DNA from: Heliocidaris erythrogramma
Taxonomy: Eukaryota; Echinodermata; Echinoidea; Camarodonta; Echinometridae
DNA: 64,000 nucleotides
Direction: 5' to 3'
Assembly: GCA_025617745.1 (NCBI GenBank)
Contig: CM046854.1
Coordinates: 55,826,258-55,890,257, forward strand
This document shows positions 52,042-60,900 of the stretch, one piece after another. Position 1 is the first letter of the stretch. Each line of letters begins with the position of its first letter. A program made the position numbers and the translations under genes. The notes beneath the pieces were generated by a model. The model had not been told where the DNA came from. It worked only from the letters and a program-made list of their open reading frames with translations, and searched no databases.

Positions 52042-52478
52042 GTGGGTAGTAAGGCAAATGTACAGCGCATGACCCAGCCAAACACCAACAACCCTTTCCA
52101 TGGATTCTCCTCTTCTATGAACACTATGCCTATGAGCATCCACCCAAATAACATGGGCACACCTGCTGCCAATATGAACCGTAATATCGCTGGAGCTGCT
52201 CCGAACATGTCCAGGAATGTGATCAATAACTTGCCCGGACGTATGGGTGGGAACACGAACATGATGCATCCAACAGGATTGCTGGTGGCAACTTCAGGGG
52301 AAGTATGAATGTGCCAGGAACACTGCAGCAGTCCATATCGTCTGGAAATGTGAACATTGCAGCAAACAGTGCTGGGGCTAGTATTCAAGATGCAAATAGA
52401 AGTGAGAATATTGCTGGGCATCGTGGTGTTGGTGCTGTAAGCAATGTTAACATGAATGCTCAAGCTGGAGTGAATGTG
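52042..52478 (+). pseudogene. CBP Asn/Met-rich exon, duplicate copy 5 (type B), frameshifted
   Basis: 437 bp: one A is missing in CATCCAACAGG (about 52,270) where the others have CATCCAAACAGG. Splicing it in would shift the frame. Residues SIHPNN and MSRNV before the break, and GHRG after it, match copy 3. Confidence 0.8.
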
Positions 52479-52883
52479 GTAAGCTGTTTTGTTACAATTG
52501 TAGCCTCCCTAACCCTCTCATAGTCTATAATCTATACTGTGTCATGTGCACTCTCCTGCATGTTATCTTATACTTTCAGTAGTAAGCATTTACAAACAAG
52601 AATTTATCAATCTCTTCAGTATACAATTGCCTTAATACAGCAATTATAGATTTTCAATTTATTCATTTTATTTTCCTTTTTTTTGTCCAAAGCTGCTTTT
52701 ATTTATCATATGGTGGTGGTATATATTTCAATGAATTCATGCACTTGGGATTTCTTATGTTCTTATCTGCTGTACATATAGGTTGTTAGGAAACATGGAA
52801 GAGTAGGTTTTTTTCAATGAAAATAGTGTATTTTACTTGGTTGTTGACATTTCACGTAAATTCCTCATTGGCAATAGCAACAG

Positions 52884-53148
52884 ACACAACAGCCCATCAG
52901 TGCTCAACAGTCACTTGCAGGGGTTGGTGTAGGTACAACTGCTGGTGGTTCCCAGGCTTCGGCAGCGAATCCAGATAGGCGCAGACTCATTCAAAGGCAA
53001 CTGGTACTACTCCTGCATGCACATCAGTGTCAGATACGAGAAACTGCAGCAAATGGAGAGGTGCAGCCCTGCACTCGACCAGACTGCCAAACCATGAAGA
53101 ACGTTCTCAATCACATTCCCAACTGCCAAGCCGGGGAGGCTTGCCAAG
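52884..53148 (+). CDS. crebbp/ep300: CBP/p300 exon with first two-thirds of the TAZ1 domain
   Basis: Encodes [20 protein letters not shown] followed by [33 protein letters not shown] and EACQ: near-identity to the TAZ1 zinc finger of p300/CBP, which binds activators such as HIF-1 alpha and CITED2. The zinc ligands H, C, C, C and then H, C, C are all present. Donor AG|GTACAT at 53,149; phase 1 out. The start is uncertain. The obvious acceptor TTGCAG at 52,920 gives phase 1, but the upstream exon ends in phase 0. Acceptors ending at 52,877, 52,883, 52,892 or 52,910 give phase 0 and a plausible QQP-rich start; I chose 52,884. An unseen small exon is the alternative. Confidence 0.9.
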
Positions 53149-53214
53149 GTACATGTATCTGCATGCAGAGCCATTTTACGACTTCATTTAGTATTTTCAG
53201 TGCTTCAGAAAAAT

Positions 53215-53504
53215 GGTTTGCGGTACAACCATGTGAGTTGGAATAACTCCACGTTCCGGTCAGAATGCTCTGGCCGTCGTCAGGAGAATGAGAAGAGCGA
53301 ATAAATCAGCAGAATTTATATATGACGCGGTAGAAATTCTACAGCTTCACAAACAATACCATCATGGAATTAGTATAGAAAGAAAATATAACAATAACAT
53401 CAAAGTACCTTTATTTATTCGCTCTTCTCATTCTCCTGACGACGGCCAGAGCATTCTGACCGGAACGTGGAGTTATTCCAACTCACATGCTTGTACCGCA
53501 AACC
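53215..53504. repeat. Inverted repeat: 92-bp arms, one mismatch, 106-bp loop
   Basis: Arm 53,215-53,306 (GGTTTGCGGTACAACC onward) is the reverse complement of 53,413-53,504, differing only at CCATG/GCATG. It lies in the CBP intron between the TAZ1 exons and could be a young MITE. The right arm ends 8 bp before the next repeat's hairpin. Confidence 0.92.
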
Positions 53505-53511
53505 CTTTTTA

Positions 53512-54503
53512 TGCCTCCGCCCACCGAAGGTGGGTGCTGGAGGCATTATGTTTTCGGGTTGTCCGTCCGTCCGTCCGTGCGTCCGTGCATCCGTCCGTCC
53601 GTCCCACTTCTCGTTACCGCGATATCTGAAGAATCATTTGAGGTAAGAACTTCAAACTTGGTACTAGTATGTATCCCCATAGAAAGATGAACTGATTAGA
53701 TTTTGGGGTAAGTAGGTCAAAGGTCAGAGGTCACAGAGGTCAATTTACATGAAATTACATGAAATTACTGGTTTTTAGCACCGTTACCGCGATATCTGAA
53801 GAATCGTTTGAGGTAGGAACCTCAAACTTGGTACTAGTATGTATCCCCATACGAAGATGAACTGATTAGATTTTGGGGTAAGTAGGTCAAAGGTCAGAGG
53901 TCACAGAGGTCAATTTACATGAAATTACATGAAATTACTGGTTTTTAGCACCGTTACCGCGATATCTCAAGAACTGTTTGAGGTAAGAACTTCAAACTTG
54001 GTACTAGTATGTATCCCCATAGAAAGATGAACTGATTAGATTTTGGGGTAAGGAGGTCAAAGGTCAGAGGTCACAGAGGTCAATTTACATGAAATTCTTG
54101 GTTTTTAGCACCGTTACCGCGATATCTCAAGAACTATCTGAGGTAAGAACTTCAAACTTGGTACCAGTATGTATCCCCATAGAAAGAGGAACTGATTAGA
54201 TTTTGGGGTAGGTAGGTCAAAGTTCAGAGCTCACAGAGGTCAATTTACATGAAATTACATGGATTTACTGGTTTTTAGCGCCGTTACCACGATATCTCAA
54301 GAACTATCTGAGGTGAGAACTTCAAACTTGGTACCAGTTTGTGTCCCCATAGAAAGATGATTAGATTTTGGGGTAAGTAGGTCAAAGAGGTCAATTTACA
54401 TGAAATTAGATGAAATTACTGGTTTTTAGCCTCGTTATTAGCCTCGTTATCAAATATTTCTAGAACAGTTTGAGCCATCAACTGAATTTAGGCGGAGGCA
54501 TAT
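53512..54503. repeat. Hairpin-headed tandem repeat (type TGCCTCCGCC), ~5.5 units of ~170 bp
   Basis: Head: TGCCTCCGCCCACC, GAA, GGTGGGTGCTGGAGGCA. Then comes a CCGT-rich tetranucleotide run. Then units marked by CGTTACCGCGATATCT at 53,613, 53,783, 53,953, 54,113 and 54,283, with a decayed one at 54,433, each with ACTTCAAACTTGGTAC and AGGTCAAAGGTCAGAGG. It ends in GGCGGAGGCA, the exact inverse of the first ten bases of the head. Confidence 0.88.
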
Positions 54504-54607
54504 AGGAGACGCAGTCGCATTCATCTTGTTTCTGAATTACATCTTCACCATGCAAACCTTCAAATCCTATTTTCAGTGCATTTGATTAAATTATAATGAA
54601 GAAAACC

Positions 54608-54672
54608 GTCATGGAGTGTAAATGTACATGGAACGATGTTCTTTTATATGAACATTGTTTACACTCCATGAC
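54608..54672. repeat. 65-nt hairpin in the CBP intron
   Basis: Arms GTCATGGAGTGTAAA and TTTACACTCCATGAC pair perfectly (15 bp). A further 7 bp (GATGTTC with GAACATT) pair near the loop, leaving a 12-nt asymmetric bulge on the 5' side. A MITE remnant is as likely as a small-RNA precursor. Confidence 0.65.
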
Positions 54673-54979
54673 ATTACTTTATAAATATTTAAGGCAATGT
54701 AGAATGTGTGCTTACAATCAGCTTCAAGTACATTTCCAGTGTCATTGTTAATTGCTTTTTCTTTGTCAGTATCTTTGCAAGCTGAATGTTTTGAGCTGAA
54801 AGAATGAAAAAAAAAGTATTCAATACTATTCTTTTGTAACTTTAACTCTTTCAGAATAAGTGGCACATTTGCTATTACTCTTCATCAAGTTTGAAAGTAA
54901 GCGTCAGTGGGGAAAAAGAAATTTAAAAAAAACTACACATAATATATGAGACTAATGTTGACTTACTTTACCTTTTCAG

Positions 54980-55093
54980 TTCCCCACTGTACTTCATCGA
55001 GGCAGATTATCGGCCATTGGAAAAAATGCACAAGGAATGACTGTCCTGTGTGTCAACCGCTGAAGAATGATTCTGGCCGTAAGCAGCAAAATG
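54980..55093 (+). CDS. crebbp/ep300: CBP/p300 exon completing the TAZ1 domain
   Basis: Acceptor CCTTTTCAG ends at 54,979; donor GTAAGT begins at 55,094. 114 bp, phase 1 in and phase 1 out, matching the previous exon. It encodes [20 protein letters not shown], then [17 protein letters not shown], which is the last zinc cluster of TAZ1 (C, then H, C, C, C) and the linker. The exon boundary after CQ is at the same residue as I recall for vertebrate CBP/p300. The KIX, bromodomain and acetyltransferase exons must lie beyond the window. Confidence 0.93.
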
Positions 55094-55735
55094 GTAAGTA
55101 CCATTTCCACAAGGATTTAGGATATCTTACAAAATAAAAGTGAATTATGAAACCATCAATATTACTATCGTTTGTTGGATGGCCTTTAGGTTGATATACA
55201 GAATGAGAAATGAGCAATGTGTATGTGGTAGTAATATTGCATATCCAGTGAAATGTTAACGTAATGTCACCAGTCGTGGACTGGTTTGACAGTTTGGATT
55301 CATAATTTTCAGAAAATACCATATTTGTTGAGGAATCACCAACCATTCGATGCCAAGAAGGCTTGTGAATAAAATCCACCTGAAACATTGTATCTTGCTT
55401 CTACGGCACAAACACCACTGCAGCGCTTCTGCTGCTCCAGTATTGCCGCACTGTGCACCAGTGGTGCCGCACCCTTAGCTAATGATATTGCGAAGGCAGG
55501 ATTAATCTAAGATAAATCACTCTGTTGTAAAAATATTCACTCGGTACACGGTGCGCTACTAAACCATACGCAGGAAGCTATCGGGCTATGGCATTGTCTT
55601 TGCGGGATTGTGCATGCGCACTGTGTAGTGCGCTTGTCGGGCTGCCTACATCATGATTTGTTTGTTGTAGGAATGGCGCGTCAAGACTGGAGCATATAGC
55701 ATCTCGACGAGACAGCCAACTTTGAACAAAGATAA
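55094..55735 (+). other. CBP intron upstream of the gypsy insertion
   Basis: AT-rich, no exon signal and no TE protein. It ends at the gypsy LTR; the five bases before it are GATAA, which should recur after the 3' LTR outside the window. Confidence 0.6.
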
Positions 55736-56202
55736 TGTGGAGAACTATTTTGTACATGTTATTAGATTCTGCTGTGATCAAGGTTAATGATCTTTACTCT
55801 GTTTATTTTTAAAAAGCCAATGTTCACCTCATGTAACCTTAGTTCCACTTGTACCATACATACATGTAGCCTCTCAGAATTGCTCATATTAACATTCCAC
55901 CCTCTTGCTTTTGTTATCATCATTCCTCCTTCATTGCTTTACATTCTCAAGTTGTTCCCTTTCTTTGTTATAGAATTCCTTTCAAACTCTGCTTCACCTC
56001 ACTTGTTGATTGGTTGATTTAGTAATGAATAGTAAGTAACCTCACTTGTTGATTGGTTTATTGAGGAATGAATAATGAATAATAAATCAGGGCTGGGCCA
56101 CACCCAGGCAGAGGAGAACAAGACTTCAACTGAGTAAGACCTGTTTTTGTACTTGTGCTGTCTTGGAGAAATTACCCACATGTAGCTATAGTGAGCCCTA
56201 CA
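55736..56202 (+). repeat. 5' LTR of the sense gypsy element
   Basis: TG...CA, 467 bp. It contains a repeated TGTTGATTGGTT word at about 56,005 and 56,048. The promoter is presumably inside but no convincing TATA box stands out. Confidence 0.88.
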
Positions 56203-56204
56203 AC

Positions 56205-56222
56205 TGGTGGCAGCGGTGCTCC
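56205..56222 (+). promoter_or_regulatory. Primer binding site, tRNA-Leu type
   Basis: TGGTGGCAGCGGTGCTCC, two bases after the LTR. The first 14 nt complement the 3' end of a metazoan tRNA-Leu (CACCGCTGCCACCA), recalled from general knowledge. Confidence 0.7.
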
Positions 56223-56810
56223 AACTCTACAGACAAGTTTGCAAAAAGGATTGTTTTACAGACAGAAATTGTGAATCTCCCTACTTCTTGTGAATCTCCC
56301 TACTTCTTGTGAATCTCCCTTCTTCTTGACCAGCTTGGTAAGCATTAAAGTTAATTCTCCCTTCATCTATTTGAGTGAGTAATTACTGTCATCTAGCTGC
56401 AAGCATGATTCAAGATCCTGTTTACCTTCAGTCAACACCCTTCTTCAATTTACATGATTTGGCGTGTTCATCTTGGCTGATTTTCGTTGTTCTTTTAAGC
56501 ACTCGATGCAACAATTTTCAAGATTTACCTATTGCATGTCTTCGAAGTTGATGTCATCCTTCTTCAGTTAGTAGTCAGTAATACATTGCTTCTTATTAGA
56601 AGGCAGCAACATCCTACTTCATTTTCCAATAATTTGTACTATTAGCAATCTTGGAGGTTATAGTGACAACTTACCTCATTTTTCAAGACATCTGTTTGTT
56701 AATTCTCCCTACATCTTGAGAGGTTTAAAACTGCAATAATCTACTGTTAATGTTGTGAATTCTGCAGTCAATTTATAACAGTCAGGAACAGTTTACTTAG
56801 TTCATTTGCA
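56223..56810 (+). other. Leader of the sense gypsy element
   Basis: Non-coding. Near 56,270-56,332 a 20-bp unit TGTGAATCTCCCTACTTCTT is repeated about three times in tandem. Confidence 0.7.
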
Positions 56811-57965
56811 ATGAGTACGTTCAGAATGGACTTACCTGAGATTTTCTCCGGTGAAGAAGGTAAAGACTTTCACCAGTGGATGAAACGTTTCGAATTAGCA
56901 ACTGAATTTATTCCTGCTGCCGCTGAACAAAGACACATACTCTTGCCAGCACGACTATCTGGACCAGCTTTTATCATCTGGGAAGGTCTCCCTGAATCAG
57001 ACAAGAAAGACTTTGCTAAAATCAAAGACAAACTTTCGCAAGTCTTCGGTAGGACACAGTACATGCAGACCTTCAGATCCTGCATTACAGCACGAAAGCG
57101 GCTACCAAACGAGCCACTGGAGGTTTACGCATCAGCCATCATTACTATGGTTGGAGAGGCTTTCCCCAAATACGATGCCGAAGCCAAGGACGGTGAAGCA
57201 TTCAGAAGATTTCTCGCAGGAGTCGACCAGAAATTACAAGTAAAGATATACGAGATGGGTGGAACCACTCTGTCCGAAGCACTGAACATTGCCCTTCGAG
57301 TGGAAAGAGCAAGTCTACAGCTCTCTCCTACACCAAGCGCCACTGTAGCGTCAACAGAAAATAAGCAAGATGTGGTTTACATCCAACTTCTCAAACGATT
57401 GGATGAGTTGGAAAGCAAATTTGATAAACTGAACTTTACACAAAATCAAGGCAAGGCAGGGGACGAGCAATCGAGACACCCAAGAAGATTCTCCAGCCCG
57501 AGAGACTACCGCCCTCGTTCACCCAGCCCTCAGTCAAGATACTCCCAACACTATGACCACAGGCAATCTGATAGACAGAGTACGAGCAGGTATAGGTCAC
57601 CAAGCCCTCAACCAAGATATACCTCAAAAGATGACTACAGGCATGGCCCAAACCATCGCTCATCTAGCCCCCGAACTGGATATCCACCTCATCACAGACA
57701 GGGTCAACCATCTCGATCTCCTAGTCCACGACCGGAATATCGTCGCAGATCTCCTAGTCCACAGCAAACCCATCTCTACCAACATCATCGCCGACCAGAT
57801 GAACGTTTTCAGAATAGGTACTCACATGGGTATAGAGAGGCAAGTGACAGATATGACAACCAGCCATACTCCCAGCCAAGAAGAGGCGACAGGCAGCCCC
57901 TAGAGTATACACACCCTAGTCGTCAAGTCCACTTTGCTGACAACAGGCCGGAAAACTTCCACTAG
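56811..57965 (+). CDS. Gypsy gag with Arg/Ser-rich tail and no zinc knuckle
   Basis: 384 codons from ATG in TTGCAATGAG. Residues 1-170 form a capsid-like domain (FSGEEGKDFHQWMKRFELAT, then RLSGPAFIIWEGLP and YASAIITMVGEAFPKY). From about 220 the chain is rich in RSPSP, RY and Q repeats and contains no Cys-His knuckle. RNA binding may be done by this basic SR-like tail; that is inference. It ends just before pol, which is in a different frame. Confidence 0.88.
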   Translation: MSTFRMDLPEIFSGEEGKDFHQWMKRFELATEFIPAAAEQRHILLPARLSGPAFIIWEGLPESDKKDFAKIKDKLSQVFGRTQYMQTFRSCITARKRLPNEPLEVYASAIITMVGEAFPKYDAEAKDGEAFRRFLAGVDQKLQVKIYEMGGTTLSEALNIALRVERASLQLSPTPSATVASTENKQDVVYIQLLKRLDELESKFDKLNFTQNQGKAGDEQSRHPRRFSSPRDYRPRSPSPQSRYSQHYDHRQSDRQSTSRYRSPSPQPRYTSKDDYRHGPNHRSSSPRTGYPPHHRQGQPSRSPSPRPEYRRRSPSPQQTHLYQHHRRPDERFQNRYSHGYREASDRYDNQPYSQPRRGDRQPLEYTHPSRQVHFADNRPENFH

Positions 57966-57973
57966 TTGGTGAC

Positions 57974-60900
57974 GTGGGCCAGTCATCAGCTGCCATGGTC
58001 GCCAGAAATATTACCCACCAGACCATAATCGGATGGGACTTCTTCTGGAAGAATGATGCTTCAGTCTCGACGACAACTTTCAGCATGCCTGGAGTGAATA
58101 TACCTCTTGTGAGCAAGCATCAATACCAAACCCCCTTGAAGTGCAACGTATCTCTAGTGGGAAAAGCAGTCATTCCTCCCTCATGCGAGACACATGTACA
58201 AGGCAGATTGTTGTCTACGCAAGCTGACATCATACCCACCAATTATGACGGTATCTTCGAACCTGAACTTCAACAGCACCTTAATGTTGTCAGTGCTAGA
58301 TGTCTCTCAAGACCACAGGATGGCCTCATGCTCATTCGACTCATCAACCCTTCACAAGAAACGGTAGATATACCAGCTGAAACCAATCTTGGCCAGTTTT
58401 ATTCTATGACAGGCAATTCAGAAGAGGAGTATGAGGTAATGGACAGTATTGTTGCAAGCACGCAGAAACCCAACTCATCACTCAAAGTATCATCTATGCT
58501 TCCTCCTTCAGAAATGACTCAGAGTCAACGAGAGAAGGCAGAACAACTACTTTCGATCTACGATGATGTCTTCAGTTCATCGTCTGATGACATTGGCCAG
58601 ACAGACTCATCCTACCATCATATCGACACAACAACTGATGTCCCTATCCGTAAACGAGCATACCGCACCTCGCCAGCTATGCGATTGGAAATCCAGTCAC
58701 AAGTCGATGATCTACTACGGAGAGGAATCATTGAAGAAAGTTACAGCCCCTGGGCGAGCCCAATCGTGATGGTTAAGAAGAAAGACAAGACATTCCGTTT
58801 TTGTGTAGATTACCGTGCCTTAAATGCTGTGACTGTCAGAGACTCGCATCCAATTCCGAGGCAAGACGACTCCATTGATGCACTATCGTCCTCCACCTAC
58901 TTCTCCGTTATGGACCTATCGAGCGGTTACTGGCAGATCCCACTCAATCCCGAGGACAAAGAAAAGACGGCATTCACCACAGGAACCGGGCTATATCACT
59001 TCAATGTCATGCCCTTTGGCCTAGTAAACGCCCCAATGACGTTCCAACGCCTCATGGAAACAGTACTGCATGGTCTCCATTGGTCCACTTGCTTAATCTA
59101 CCTAGATGACTGCATTGTACTTGGAAAGGACTTTGATGACCATCTACGCAACCTCAAGGATGTCCTTCAACGCTTCAGAGAAGCCGGTCTCAAACTCAAG
59201 CCATCCAAATGCCAGTTCTTTCATAAGGAAGTTACCTACCTGGGCTATGTCATCAATGCCGATGGCGTACTTCCTGATCCCAACAACATCAACAAAGTAG
59301 CATCCTGGCCGAGACCACAAAACCCAACCAATGTCAGATCCTTCCTTGGACTTGCATCCTTCTATCGTCGTTTCATCAAAGACTTCTCAAAGACTGCATC
59401 TCCATTGACCAATCTCACCCACAAGGGAATGAAGTTCAACTGGACAGAAAAGTGTGAAGCCTCCTTCAACACACTAAAAAGGGCACTTACCCATCCACCC
59501 TTACTGGCCTACCCAGATTTCTCAGTCAACTTCAACCTATCAACAGACGCCTCTCTTACTGCCATAGGTGCCGTCCTCTCACAAGTACAGAAAGGGAAAG
59601 AAAGAGTAGTCGCCTACTTCAGTCAAATGCTCAGCACCACCCAACAGAAATGGTCAACATACGACAGAGAGTTATGGGCTATTATTGCATCTGTTCGCCA
59701 CTTCAGACACTACATACGAGGTCAAGAGTTTACCATCTTCACTGACCACCAACCAATCCTTGGTTACAACAAATTACCAATTCAGGACGATGTTTCTGGG
59801 AGACGAGCTCGATGGATCATCGAACTCAGTGCTCACACATTCCACATTAGACATCGGAAAGGCCATCAGAACAGACATGCAGATGCTCTATCTCGCCTAC
59901 CTTCAACCCCTGAACAGACTGTTAATCAGATAGATATACGAGGAAACAGCCCAGCACCCACTGAAGCTATCTACCCAAGAGAGTGCAATATGGTGCAAAC
60001 TCGTTCTTCATCCAGTCGAGCCACGAGAGAAAACCATACCATAGACCAGTCCAAGCCGGTACCACCAAGATATCAAGTCCCAGATCCACCCGACAACTTC
60101 AGTCTTTCGGGACAAGATGTTAACTTACGCAGACATCAACAACAAGATGAAGATATACAGACAGTAGTCAAATACTTGACTGATGCGTATCGACCAACAG
60201 TAAGAGAAATCCGCCGAGAATCTCCTCACCTAAGACGCTACCTATGGGACTACCATCGTCTGACCATCTCCAATGGCATCCTCTACCGGCGGGTACAAAA
60301 TAACCTTGGCGAAGTCACGTTACAAGCTGTAGTACCTCAGTCCATGGTCCCAACAGTCCTGAACCAACTACACGGAGACCCAGCTGCAGGACACTTCGGT
60401 ACCAGGAGAACGCTTCAGAGAGCCAAATCTACTTGTTTTTGGCCATTCATGCACAGAGACATTCTGAACTATTGCCAAACTTGTGCAGCATGTGAGGCGA
60501 TTCGATTGCCAAATCCCAAGTACCAGGCCCCACTACACAACATCATCACGGATCATCCTCTTCAAAAGGTATTTGCAGATATAGCAGAGCTACCTACTTC
60601 TAGAAAAGGCTTCCACTATATCCTAGTTGTCATTGATCATTTCAGCAAGTACACCAACATCTACGCAATGAAAGATCAAACAGCGCAGACCATAGCCAAA
60701 CACCTCTTTGAGGACTACATTAAAGAACACGGAGTACCTGAAACCCTCCATACTGACCAAGGAAGACAGTTTGAGTCCAGATTGGTACAAGACGTATGCA
60801 GAAAACTTGGCATTAGAAAGAAAAGATCATCTCCCTACCACCCCCAAGGAGCCGGCTTAGTCGAAAGAGCCAACCGAGTAATCAAGGACCAGCTAGCTAA

